Assembly: GCA_009927065.1 (NCBI GenBank)
Contig: RFNU01000182.1
Location: 1-20,198, forward strand
Direction: 5' to 3'
Length of the DNA: 20,198 nt
Origin: a bacterium
Lineage (GTDB): Bacteria > Pseudomonadota > Gammaproteobacteria > Berkiellales > Berkiellaceae
Shown here in pieces: positions 8,614 through 16,240 of this stretch. How positions within the stretch are numbered: position 1 is the first letter of the stretch; each line of letters opens with the position of its first letter. The position numbers and the translations under genes are program-made. The notes under the pieces are model-generated. The model saw nothing but the letters and a program-made list of their open reading frames with translations, did not search any database and had not been told where the DNA came from.

Positions 8614-10251
8614 TTATTTTCCACAAAATGTCTTTATATTGTGAATCAAAGTTTTTCTCATATCAGTCTCGTCTAAATATTTATAAGCAAAATCAAAAAC
8701 AGTTTCTTCTTGTTTTACTTGCAGATACAGCTGTTGTAAAGAACTGTTTTTCTGTTTTGACTCGTACTCAGCAAATGTCGTCATGGGTGTTGAAAGACAA
8801 ATAAATCGCCCTATTTCAGCGCGAACACTATTGATTTGATCTTCGATACTTTTAGCAATATCTTGAGTTGATTCTTCTTGAAGATTGTTAAACATAAGAT
8901 TTGGTGCTTTATAAAGAATACAGCGATCATTGAGATCAGCACTATTATCGCCATCATTATCTGACACCATAGGATTGCTCTGTTGTTCAATTGTATTCAA
9001 CCATGCTAGCGCTCTATTAGTCCAGCCCTGTCTAAACTCTTGCTTCACAAGTGCATAAGAATCAATCCCACCAAATTTATTTAAATGATAAGCTATCCTT
9101 TCTTTCTGACCATATAATAAACCTACAGCTTCAGCCGTTAAATAAAAACCCCATCCTTGGGGTGAAAATTGAACCAACCCTCTAAAATTGATACTGGCTT
9201 TTAACCAATAAATAAAAGCTTTCCCTTGTAACTGTCTATTAGCTGCATTTAAAACCACCTTTTCTGCAGCTTTCATTCCACAATAATGCCATACAGGTTG
9301 TACCCAATAAGCGCCTCTACCTAGATTTTCATATAACTTGATCGAGGAGTCTTTGGGCATAATAGGTCCTAATAAACCTGATGACCAAGATTTTTCACTA
9401 AAATCGATAAAACCATCAATATATGTTTGCATCTTCTTCAAGGAGTTAAAATATGATCTGATGCGTGAAGAACTATAGTCTTTAGCCGTGATTGTTAAAT
9501 AATAAGAAGCAAATAAATCTTTTCCTAAAGAAGCGTCCAAATCTAATGCTGATGCATTACTCTCTAATCCTTCTAAAAAAGAATCTTTAATAACTTTTTT
9601 AATATTTTCTGAGAAAATTGTAGGCTGTGCGAGCATATAATCATGCAACAGTTTTATTCTTTGCTGAAATTCTAATGCATGTTGAACACTGGTCATAATG
9701 AACATCATGGGGGAAATGTATTGTACTTTTTGACATGTTGCAATATCTTCCAATGTTTTTAAGAAAAGCTGAAAAACCTCTTGAAAATTTTTATTGCTAT
9801 CATGGACTGACATTCTAAAATAAATTCTTGCAGCATTCATTTCATCATGATGCAAAAACTCATCAGAAGAGATTATTGTGTTAAAAAGTCTTTTAATCAA
9901 ACCAATATTAATCGATAAAGGAAGCAGGTCTGTTTGAATATCTAGCTTGATAAGAAGCTTCTGACTAAAAAGAGACTCTACGTGCTCTCTATCAATACAG
10001 CGGAGTATCTCTTTTAACGAGGATAGCTGTTGTTCTGTTTCATAAAGAGCGTGATCTTTAACCCCTTCAATTAACGCTTGATAAGAAAAAGTAAATGCCT
10101 CATTTTCTTCTTTCAGTTTTCTATAATAATCGATAAGAACAGCGCATGCTAAAGGATATTGTTGAACCAGCATTTGACAGGTGATACTGTTAACGGACAA
10201 TAAGGCTTGGACTTGGGCAGAATCAAGTAATGTGAGGTCTAATGTATACAT
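8614..10251 (-). CDS. orphan 545-aa protein, unknown function
   Basis: I do not recognise this protein. It is soluble in appearance, with no signal peptide or obvious membrane span, and largely helical and charged. A tryptophan- and glycine-containing middle part includes GRGAYWVQPVWHYCG and FSPQGWGFYLTAEAVG. The ATG at 10251 is preferred: it has AGG 7 nt upstream and sits 19 nt beyond the stop of the preceding gene, whereas the frame open to 10311 would overlap that gene by 41 nt. An eye count of its arginines gives 14 of 19 as AGA/AGG, against 0 of 8 in folD, so its codon use differs from at least one core neighbour. It is likely cotranscribed with the 468-aa gene, and the two may work together. 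No catalytic motif was found. Confidence 0.8.
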   Translation of the reverse strand: MYTLDLTLLDSAQVQALLSVNSITCQMLVQQYPLACAVLIDYYRKLKEENEAFTFSYQALIEGVKDHALYETEQQLSSLKEILRCIDREHVESLFSQKLLIKLDIQTDLLPLSINIGLIKRLFNTIISSDEFLHHDEMNAARIYFRMSVHDSNKNFQEVFQLFLKTLEDIATCQKVQYISPMMFIMTSVQHALEFQQRIKLLHDYMLAQPTIFSENIKKVIKDSFLEGLESNASALDLDASLGKDLFASYYLTITAKDYSSSRIRSYFNSLKKMQTYIDGFIDFSEKSWSSGLLGPIMPKDSSIKLYENLGRGAYWVQPVWHYCGMKAAEKVVLNAANRQLQGKAFIYWLKASINFRGLVQFSPQGWGFYLTAEAVGLLYGQKERIAYHLNKFGGIDSYALVKQEFRQGWTNRALAWLNTIEQQSNPMVSDNDGDNSADLNDRCILYKAPNLMFNNLQEESTQDIAKSIEDQINSVRAEIGRFICLSTPMTTFAEYESKQKNSSLQQLYLQVKQEETVFDFAYKYLDETDMRKTLIHNIKTFCGK

Positions 10252-10270
10252 AATATAACCTAAATGAATG

Positions 10271-11677
10271 TCATGAACTGATTGTGTGTGATAGAGAACG
10301 AGCTTGCTCAAGGATCTGGCTGGGTTTGAATTTGAAATCCAAGAGTTGAGATGATTCTTGATTAAAAATATTATTTAATCTCTTAAAGAAATCTTCATCA
10401 AAATAGTCAGTGATGATAGGTTCTTTTTCTTCTCGAACACATTTGAAGAAAATTTTACGCAACTCATCCAAATTGTGCTGAATAACGCCATTATCGCAAC
10501 CAACCATGCCAGCTTCTTGCGATAAAAAAGATTTTATTTTTTTAAAAGCTTCTTTACGCACACCGACAAAAGATTCAGCTAATTGATGACGATCGTTTGT
10601 GATCAACTCTAACTGACCATCCGGCTGCGCTAAATAATGGTCAAACTCATAACGATCTCTGAGAATGATGAGCCCTCGATGCTCTAAGGCTAGTAAGATA
10701 TATTCTTTAAACGAATCTGCTTGCTTCTCAATCGGCAATATTTTTTCAATCAAATGAGCAAGTTTTCGTAATTCTTTTTGTTGCAGCATAAAAGAATCAA
10801 CATCATTAACCCCTTGATCATTCAACACCTCAAGAATATTATGCTTTGAACATTTTTGATCAAAAAGAGTTGATATAAAAACTTTGTTCTCTCCGTGTTT
10901 TTTATGAATCTCTTCTCTCATTGCTCCAAATAAATCATCAAAAACTGTTGCTGGAATTTTTTTATTACGTTTTAATATTTCATCAAAAAGATTGCCTGTA
11001 AGATTCGATTCGATGTCTTCTGAAAAATCTCCCGCTGAAATTAAAGTGAGATCATAAGAAGAAAGAGCTTTAACATATTGTTCTGATTTTATATAAAGAG
11101 ATACTACAGAATCTTTATCAAAAGAAGAAAAAATATCGGTGGCTGTTTTTATCGTTAAAGACAAAGAATCAAAGCGATGTATCCACGCTAAGACTTGATC
11201 TTCGATCGCCTTGCAATCAATCTCTGCATCACCCATGATGTAAAACAAAGAATTAATGCTGTTATAAGCATAAATTCCAAAAGCAGCTGCACTGAGAATA
11301 ACTCCTGATGCAGCTGTAAAAAGAGCTATCATCACCATAAAAGATAAAAGACTTTGAACAACGGCTAAAAGAAAATATGACAACACAATAGAGGCTAATG
11401 CGCCTACAACAAAAAGCGTTTTGCGCAGTGAAGGAATAAAATAATCTATCGCTGTTTTTTTAGCGTCCAATGTGTCTGGATTAAGCCAAGAGAAAACTTC
11501 GCGAATTCTCAAGAAAATATTGTTGTACAACAAATTACCCATCTTATCGAACTCGATTTCTTTTACAAATTGATCGATAAGAATGAACAACTCTAATGGA
11601 TGATTAGAAAGAGGGGATCTAACGTTTTTTTTAAAATAAACTTTTAATTGCGATAAGGCCTTATCTATGCGATTCAT
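10271..11677 (-). CDS. orphan 468-aa membrane protein with a helical hairpin
   Basis: I do not recognise the family. A soluble N-terminal part (residues 1-85) leads into two closely spaced hydrophobic segments at about 88-108 and 111-137, and a long charged, mostly helical C-terminal region follows. The likely topology is a membrane hairpin with both ends on the same side. The start ATG has GAGG 4 nt upstream. It heads a two-gene unit with the 545-aa orphan and sits between clpP and clpX, behind a structured 372-bp leader region. Such hairpin proteins occur among secreted effectors of intracellular bacteria, but nothing in the sequence proves secretion. Function unknown. Confidence 0.8.
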   Translation of the reverse strand: MNRIDKALSQLKVYFKKNVRSPLSNHPLELFILIDQFVKEIEFDKMGNLLYNNIFLRIREVFSWLNPDTLDAKKTAIDYFIPSLRKTLFVVGALASIVLSYFLLAVVQSLLSFMVMIALFTAASGVILSAAAFGIYAYNSINSLFYIMGDAEIDCKAIEDQVLAWIHRFDSLSLTIKTATDIFSSFDKDSVVSLYIKSEQYVKALSSYDLTLISAGDFSEDIESNLTGNLFDEILKRNKKIPATVFDDLFGAMREEIHKKHGENKVFISTLFDQKCSKHNILEVLNDQGVNDVDSFMLQQKELRKLAHLIEKILPIEKQADSFKEYILLALEHRGLIILRDRYEFDHYLAQPDGQLELITNDRHQLAESFVGVRKEAFKKIKSFLSQEAGMVGCDNGVIQHNLDELRKIFFKCVREEKEPIITDYFDEDFFKRLNNIFNQESSQLLDFKFKPSQILEQARSLSHTISS

Positions 11678-11706
11678 ACATCCTCAGAATTTGATTAATC
11701 AGAAAA

Positions 11707-11747
11707 TTTTGGTCATAAATGATAAAACGGTCAGATCATAGCCAAAA
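11707..11747. promoter_or_regulatory. interrupted dyad upstream of the orphan pair
   Basis: TTTTGG (11707-11712) pairs with CCAAAA (11742-11747), and inside it ATGAT (11719-11723) pairs with ATCAT. It lies 30-70 nt before the ATG of the 468-aa gene, where a repressor site or a leader hairpin would be expected. The symmetry is seen directly; a regulatory role is inferred. Confidence 0.4.
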
Positions 11748-11835
11748 TATGTTGATTCTTTGTCCAAGCAGGGCGGCAAAGATTGTTAGCATATTTTTCT
11801 AATATATCCCGATATGTATCTGTAAAGTAGTTTTC

Positions 11836-11879
11836 GTGTTGATTGTGCAACACAATCTTGCTTGATTTTTATGAGCAAG
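11836..11879. promoter_or_regulatory. overlapping alternative hairpins
   Basis: GATTGTG-CAA-CACAATC (11841-11857) forms a 7-bp hairpin. The overlapping GTGTTG (11836-11841) and CAACAC (11848-11853) can form a competing 6-bp hairpin. Directly beside them CTTGCT (11857-11862) pairs with AGCAAG (11874-11879). Mutually exclusive stems of this kind are typical of conformational switches, but no T-tract or ligand-binding core was recognised. Confidence 0.4.
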
Positions 11880-11916
11880 TTATATTTTCATTTCATCAAA
11901 ATTAAGTCAATGAATA

Positions 11917-11957
11917 CCAGCTATTATTTACTTTTCTTCAATAATAGCTGGATTTTT
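11917..11957 (+). terminator. strong intrinsic terminator, plus strand
   Basis: A perfect 12-bp stem: CCAGCTATTATT (11917-11928) and AATAATAGCTGG (11940-11951), with an 11-nt loop and then ATTTTTT on the plus strand. On the minus strand the following bases are TATTCATT, so the terminator points to plus-strand transcription although no plus-strand gene precedes it. A -10-like TATATT (11881-11886), 17 nt from TTGCTT (11858-11863), could start a transcript of about 65 nt. Confidence 0.75.
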
Positions 11958-12049
11958 TAGCAAGTTAATGAGCCGATATTGTTAAGCTAATCGATGAATC
12001 GAATCAGCTTGACATTCAGTTTTAAGACATAAAGATGGTCTTAATATTA

Positions 12050-12664
12050 TTAGCTACGGTTGCTCAAAATACCATCAATCAGACCATAAGAAAGTGCTTG
12101 ATCTGGCGCCATAAAATTATCACGATCTGTATCACGCTCAATTTGTTCAATGGATTTATTCGTATTCTGCGCCAAAATATGATTCAGCTTATCTTTTATT
12201 TTTAACATTTCTTCAGCATGAATTTTAATATCACTCGCTTGTCCCTGGAATCCACCTAAAGGCTGGTGAATCATAATTCTCGAGTTGGGTAAAGCAAAAC
12301 GTTTACCAGGCTCTCCTGCTGATAACAAAAAAGCACCCATACTAGCGGCCTGTCCTAAACAGAGCGTTGATATTTTAGGCTTGATAAAATTCATAGTGTC
12401 ATAAATCGATAAACCAGCAGTGACTGAACCGCCAGGAGAATTAATATATAAAGAAATATCTTTTTCTGGATTTTCTGCTTCTAAAAAAAGCAATTGGGCT
12501 ACGATTAAATTCGCACTATAATCTTCTACTGGACCAATGAGAAAAATAACACGCTCTTTTAATAAACGAGAGTAAATATCATATGAACGCTCGCCACGAG
12601 ATGTTTGTTCTACAACCATAGGGACTAAATGCGATAATGACGGATTCAAATGGGGTAGAATCAT
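12050..12664 (-). CDS. clpP: ClpP, proteolytic subunit of Clp proteases
   Basis: A 204-residue serine protease of normal length. The catalytic triad is visible as Ser108 (GQAASMG), His133 (MIHQP) and Asp182 (RDNF), and the SPGGS turn is at about 76-80. The N-terminal dozen residues resemble the short propeptide removed on maturation. Two heptameric rings form the barrel fed by ClpX and ClpA, both encoded in this window. AAGGAG lies 6 nt before the ATG. Upstream is endA rather than tig, and downstream is the structured region and orphan pair rather than clpX. A long hairpin (12728-12763) lies 65-100 nt before the start and may be part of its leader. Confidence 0.98.
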   Translation of the reverse strand: MILPHLNPSLSHLVPMVVEQTSRGERSYDIYSRLLKERVIFLIGPVEDYSANLIVAQLLFLEAENPEKDISLYINSPGGSVTAGLSIYDTMNFIKPKISTLCLGQAASMGAFLLSAGEPGKRFALPNSRIMIHQPLGGFQGQASDIKIHAEEMLKIKDKLNHILAQNTNKSIEQIERDTDRDNFMAPDQALSYGLIDGILSNRS

Positions 12665-12727
12665 AAAGTGCTCCTTTCCTTTGTTTAATAAACGCGCTAT
12701 ATAAATAAATTAATGGTAATAAACATG

Positions 12728-12763
12728 CTTGATGATGATTTTATTTTTTAATAAAGCATCAAG
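12728..12763. repeat. long imperfect hairpin between endA and clpP
   Basis: CTTGATG (12728-12734) pairs with CATCAAG (12757-12763). After an internal loop, TTTATT (12740-12745) pairs with AATAAA (12750-12755) around a TTTT loop. No U-tract follows on either strand. It could end endA transcripts by processing or form part of the clpP leader. Confidence 0.4.
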
Positions 12764-12800
12764 TTACTAATGATTACCCACAATATCATCACGGCCAGTC

Positions 12801-12822
12801 AAAATCAATCAGAGCTGATTTT
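12801..12822 (-). terminator. possible weak terminator after endA
   Basis: AAAATCA (12801-12807) and TGATTTT (12816-12822) form a 7-bp, AT-rich stem 14 nt behind the endA stop. The 3' arm supplies a TTTT run on the minus strand. Low GC makes it a poor terminator, so read-through into clpP is possible. Confidence 0.3.
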
Positions 12823-12836
12823 CATAGCAATATAAG

Positions 12837-13559
12837 TTATTCCACAGCATAAATTTTATTGATGATTAACTCTCTTTTTATTTCCCATTCAGTAGGAGGA
12901 AAAGCAGCAGCCCATTGATAGTAAAGCTTTCGATCTGCTGGAGACAATTTAAATTGATAGATCTCATTAAGTCTCAAATATGTTCTAGCAATAAATCCCT
13001 TCAAACTATCATCAGGTTCCATAATGCGTTGACGCTTATCAATAAGAAACCCACAAACTCTCTCAGCATGTTCTTTATGAGCAATAAGGCCTGGTTTAAA
13101 ATTTGAACGCTTACGATTAGCATATTTTATTGAGGGAACAAGATTATAAAGATTAGCTTCTCTTAACTGAAATTGTTTAGAAGTTTTTTGACAACAATCT
13201 CGATGAGTTTTAGCCTGTTTAATGCTACACGTGCTTGTTTGCCAGCACTCTAAATCAGCTCCTAATAAGGATGCAGGCACAATATGTTCCCACTCTAAAG
13301 TGAACATATCATTCGGCAAGTTTAGCGAAACACGACATTGATCTTTATTAATTTGCCCTTTCTTATTAAAGGCACATCCACAATAAAACGTCTCTGGATT
13401 TTCTTGATAAAGAACAAGTAAAAGTTCCTTAGCCGCAGGAAAATGTTGGGGAGGGGGTATTTTTTGCCAATCGAAAGCAAGAATAAATGGGGTGTAAAAA
13501 GAAAAAAGGACCACAAGGAAATAATTGCTTGTGGCCAAAAAAAACTTTGGTATGTTCAA
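12837..13559 (-). CDS. endA: secreted endonuclease I family nuclease
   Basis: A 240-residue EndA/Vvn-type nuclease. Residues 1-29 are a hydrophobic export signal ending near ILAFD. The mature part carries the beta-beta-alpha-metal core: FYCGC (58-62), EWEH (89-92) with His92 as likely general base, and LYNLVPS through ANRKRSN (137-153), which supplies the metal-binding Asn. Eight cysteines are consistent with disulfides in the periplasm. Relatives degrade DNA outside the cytoplasm. The start is TTG, chosen because AAAGGAG lies 6 nt before it and the next in-frame ATG would delete the signal and the first motif. It sits between tig and clpP, an unusual place. Confidence 0.9.
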   Translation of the reverse strand: MNIPKFFLATSNYFLVVLFSFYTPFILAFDWQKIPPPQHFPAAKELLLVLYQENPETFYCGCAFNKKGQINKDQCRVSLNLPNDMFTLEWEHIVPASLLGADLECWQTSTCSIKQAKTHRDCCQKTSKQFQLREANLYNLVPSIKYANRKRSNFKPGLIAHKEHAERVCGFLIDKRQRIMEPDDSLKGFIARTYLRLNEIYQFKLSPADRKLYYQWAAAFPPTEWEIKRELIINKIYAVE

Positions 13560-13617
13560 ATCTTGCTCCTTTAGGATGAGCTAATGCTCGCAAGAAGTCA
13601 AATTTAAAGCTAATTTT

Positions 13618-14973
13618 TTAGTGGTGATGATCTTCATCATGATGATCATGGTGATGTTGACAACCTTCATGATGCTGATGTTTTTTAGCTTTACTCGCAG
13701 TCTTTTTAGCTGGTTTTTCTGCTTTTGGAGCAACGACCTCTAAAGAAACACCATGAGTGATGCTTTTAATCACTTTTTTAACAAAATCTTCCAGAAGCAA
13801 TTCGCGATAGAAAAGATCTCTAAAGCCTTTATTATTATTTAACGCTTGTTGTAAGTATTCCAAAGGGATTTCTTGTTGAAGCATATATTTTAAAATAGCT
13901 TGCTGCACGTCTTGTTCGTTAACAACAGGCTTAACTATTTCATAATACTTTTGCAAAGCAAGATCGCGTCTGATTTGTTTGATTGCTTTTTCTTTTTTCT
14001 CTGCGTCATCATTAACTGTTTGCTCTAAGTATAACTCAGGAACTTCAAATGAATACGCATCTTCAATTGCTTTTAATAAAAGATTTTTATTTTCAGCTAA
14101 ATCTCTTTCTTCAACAGAAAGTTGTGCAGCGTTTTTCAAATCTTCTTCAAAATCTGCATCAGAATATTCTGTACCTGGTGCTGCAGGGCGATTTTTATGA
14201 TAAGCATCTTTAATTTTTGCACGATCAGCTAGTATGACTTCTTTAATTTCAACAATTTTGACTGTAGCATCAACACGATCGCCAGTTTTCATTTTATTAA
14301 GGGGATTGGGCACACCTTCATACGAAAAACTCTTTTCATCGCCTACGTTAAGACCAACTATATTCTTTACAAAATCTTCGTTGCTTTCTTCAGCATCTAA
14401 AAACATAGTAACGTTCTTTTCTTTTGAAACTACGCCATTAACACTAAAATCAGCATCAAAAATAACGATGTTATGCAATTGCGCGGGTGCTGAACTCGGT
14501 TTTTGTTCACCGATTGTGCGAGCAAGATGGCGCTCATAAGAAGCTACTTTCTTCTCATCAAGCTCTGTATTAACAAAGTTTACATTTAATTGATCAAGGG
14601 GGATCACATCAAAGGAAGGATTCACTTGAAAAACATATTTAACTGTTAAATCATTTTCAAGGGTCAATTCACTTAAATTATTTGTAGGGATAATATCAAC
14701 GACAGGATGAGCGATTGGCTCAAATTTGTGTTCTTCAATAATGTTTGTCCAAGCACTTTGAAGCATTTCATCAACAACTTCTTGCTTTAAAGACAATCCA
14801 AATTTCTTTTCAATAACAGAATCCGAAATTTGACCGGGCCTGAATCCATTAATTCGAGCTTTTGGCTTGAATGCTTTAAATTTGTTTTTATATTTTTGTT
14901 TAAATTCTTGACTAGAGTAAGTGACAATGCACTCTTTTTTAGTATTAGATAGATGCTCTATGGAGATAGCCAT
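13618..14973 (-). CDS. tig: trigger factor with a His-rich C-terminal tail
   Basis: A 451-residue ribosome-bound chaperone and peptidyl-prolyl isomerase that receives nascent chains. The N-terminal ribosome-binding domain has the signature GFRPG (43-47), a central FKBP-type domain covers roughly 160-245, and the helical chaperone arms follow. The last 45 residues differ from the E. coli protein: an Ala/Lys linker and then a tail with 11 histidines, one cysteine and several acidic residues (431-451), which should bind divalent metals. GAGG lies 6 nt before the ATG. The gene follows tRNA-Leu by 35 nt and is likely expressed with the tRNAs. Confidence 0.97.
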   Translation of the reverse strand: MAISIEHLSNTKKECIVTYSSQEFKQKYKNKFKAFKPKARINGFRPGQISDSVIEKKFGLSLKQEVVDEMLQSAWTNIIEEHKFEPIAHPVVDIIPTNNLSELTLENDLTVKYVFQVNPSFDVIPLDQLNVNFVNTELDEKKVASYERHLARTIGEQKPSSAPAQLHNIVIFDADFSVNGVVSKEKNVTMFLDAEESNEDFVKNIVGLNVGDEKSFSYEGVPNPLNKMKTGDRVDATVKIVEIKEVILADRAKIKDAYHKNRPAAPGTEYSDADFEEDLKNAAQLSVEERDLAENKNLLLKAIEDAYSFEVPELYLEQTVNDDAEKKEKAIKQIRRDLALQKYYEIVKPVVNEQDVQQAILKYMLQQEIPLEYLQQALNNNKGFRDLFYRELLLEDFVKKVIKSITHGVSLEVVAPKAEKPAKKTASKAKKHQHHEGCQHHHDHHDEDHHH

Positions 14974-15008
14974 TTATAACCTCTTAAGGGAGCTGGGATA
15001 TTAAAAAA

Positions 15009-15093
15009 TGGTGCGAGAGGAGAGACTCGAACTCTCACGGGTTGCCCCGCTGGAACCTAAATCCAGTGCGTCTGCCAATTTCGCCACTCTCGC
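15009..15093 (-). tRNA. tRNA-Leu(TAG)
   Basis: An 85-nt class II tRNA including encoded CCA. Acceptor GCGAGAG/CTCTCGC, anticodon stem CTGGA/TCCAG with loop TTTAGGT (anticodon TAG), a long variable arm CGGGGCAACCCGT and T-arm GAGAGTTCGAGTCTCTC. Six T residues follow CCA directly, so part of the transcription may stop there before tig. Confidence 0.97.
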
Positions 15094-15113
15094 AAAGACT
15101 TGATGTCATAAAA

Positions 15114-15190
15114 TGGGGTGAACGATGGGGATCGAACCCACGACCACCGGAACCACAACCCGGTGCTCTACCGACTGAGCTACGCTCACC
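15114..15190 (-). tRNA. tRNA-His(GTG)
   Basis: A 77-nt tRNA including encoded CCA. It shows the extra G-1 opposite C73 that histidyl-tRNA synthetase needs, a GTGAGCG/CGTTCAC acceptor with one G-U, and anticodon loop TTGTGGT (GTG). It starts 4 nt after the 3' half of tRNA-Arg. Confidence 0.97.
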
Positions 15191-15194
15191 AATG

Positions 15195-15229
15195 TGCGCC
15201 TGGCAGGATTCGAACCTGCTACCCTCGGC
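15195..15229 (-). tRNA. tRNA-Arg(TCT), 3' half (nucleotides 39-73)
   Basis: Contains the 3' side of the anticodon stem GCCGA, variable loop GGGTA, T-arm GCAGG-TTCGAAT-CCTGC, acceptor strand CAGGCGC and discriminator A. No D-arm or anticodon precedes it: upstream is CCCGC, part of the intervening sequence. CCA is not fully encoded (the next bases are CAT). Its missing partner is at 16534-16572, and the joined product is a perfect cloverleaf with UCU anticodon. On its own this fragment cannot be a tRNA. Confidence 0.93.
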
Positions 15230-15303
15230 GCGGGATAAGGATTAATCCTCTCCCCCGAACGCATCATGCAACTTTCGAAGCAATGCGCTCTCCAGTAACA
15301 CTT

Positions 15304-16125
15304 TCATGTTGACTGCTTTGCTTTACAGTTAGGAATATTACACTTTTTTTTTACCGTTAACAAGTAGGATTTGTCAAATAAATAAGTTATTTTACTTTCA
15401 ATCTTATCAAAATGATTAAGCATATGATTTTTATCATATAATGACATTAACAAGCTTAATATTATGCTTGAGCGTTTTTTATACAAACGCTTTATATAAG
15501 GTAATGAGTAATTCTGCCAAGCATCAACTGCGCAAGGCAATCCTGCTTTCATCACTCCAGCACGATGAAGTAAAGCATCAATTTCATTCTTATTCACTAA
15601 TAAGGTTGCGCCAGTTTCTTTTAAAATAATGCGATGGCCTAGAATATCAATAAAAAAACTTTTTACAGCATCACTGCTTAAACACAGAACCTGCTGATTA
15701 AAGATAAAAATTGATTTTTTTGGTTGATATTGAAGTAAAAATCTTTTCCAAAGTAACATTAATTCTTCATTCCATACGGTATAACGATGTTTCCATGTTG
15801 ATAAACTTCTTCCATCTACTTCTGATATTTGATAAAAATAATCTATAAAATCTTTATCTTTATAGACTCTCTTGGCATAAGTGAATGGTAAGCAATCAAG
15901 AAGATCTTCTACCTGTTCTTTCTGAAAGATCATGATTTGTTGCCATAAAGGTAAATTGCTCTTCGCAACAAGCCATGTAAGCTCGTCCAAGAAAAATTTT
16001 TTTATTTTGCTGCGGATAAGAGGTATTTGATAAACTGGGGGTTTATCATAGGAAGAAAAAGAGGCTGCTAAAGAAAGCAGCCTTTTTTTGATATGATCGT
16101 TAAGTGTAAAGCAAATCGTCATCAT
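15304..16125 (-). CDS. orphan 273-aa protein within the tRNA-Arg insertion
   Basis: Not recognised. A basic, aromatic-rich soluble protein with six tryptophans, many Lys/Tyr/Phe and no signal peptide or clear membrane span. It ends in KKKCNIPNCKAK, with two cysteines five residues apart. No HUH transposase, tyrosine recombinase, LAGLIDADG, GIY-YIG or HNH pattern is visible, so a mobility role is unproven. Two ATGs lie in tandem (16125 and 16122); the first has AGG 8 nt upstream. Four of ten arginines are AGA/AGG, codons that need the very tRNA it interrupts. It is the only gene in the insertion and lies 74 nt before the 3' half of the tRNA. Confidence 0.7.
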   Translation of the reverse strand: MMTICFTLNDHIKKRLLSLAASFSSYDKPPVYQIPLIRSKIKKFFLDELTWLVAKSNLPLWQQIMIFQKEQVEDLLDCLPFTYAKRVYKDKDFIDYFYQISEVDGRSLSTWKHRYTVWNEELMLLWKRFLLQYQPKKSIFIFNQQVLCLSSDAVKSFFIDILGHRIILKETGATLLVNKNEIDALLHRAGVMKAGLPCAVDAWQNYSLPYIKRLYKKRSSIILSLLMSLYDKNHMLNHFDKIESKITYLFDKSYLLTVKKKCNIPNCKAKQST

Positions 16126-16185
16126 CAGTGCAACCTGTTACCCTTCCTTTTATTATCAGTACTACGATAACTCCGTAACCATATG

Positions 16186-16240
16186 TTTGCACACTTAGGC
16201 CATCCCATAGTTCATTTTTTAAGGTTTTGTATACTTAGGC
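16186..16240. repeat. two direct repeats spaced 40 bp
   Basis: TTTGCACACTTAGGC (16186-16200) and TTTGTATACTTAGGC (16226-16240) agree at 13 of 15 positions and start exactly 40 bp apart. A shorter related TATACTTA lies at 16403-16410. They lie 60-115 bp in front of the orphan gene, where they could be protein-binding sites or repeated RNA elements. Confidence 0.5.

Larger units (their letters stand above)
11678..12049. other. structured clpP-orphan gene intergenic region
   Basis: 372 bp with no supportable protein gene but at least four inverted repeats: a wide dyad at 11707-11747, two mutually exclusive hairpins at 11836-11857, a stem-loop at 11857-11879 and a strong plus-strand terminator at 11917-11957. 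A weak pair AAGAC/GTCTT just behind the clpP stop (about 12024-12042) may end clpP mRNA. This is the densest concentration of RNA-like structure in the window. It may contain the promoter and leader of the orphan pair on the minus strand and a short transcript on the plus strand. Confidence 0.55.

Noticed and set aside
15255..15300. Second degenerate tRNA inside the insertion (CTGGAGAGC followed by CTTCGAA)
   Set aside because: It resembles a D-arm and an anticodon loop, but the anticodon stem has two mismatches and no T-arm or acceptor follows.
15042..15312. Plus-strand ORFs across the tRNA-Leu/His/Arg region
   Set aside because: They are antisense readings of tRNA genes; the encoded peptides are only translations of T-arm and D-arm sequences.
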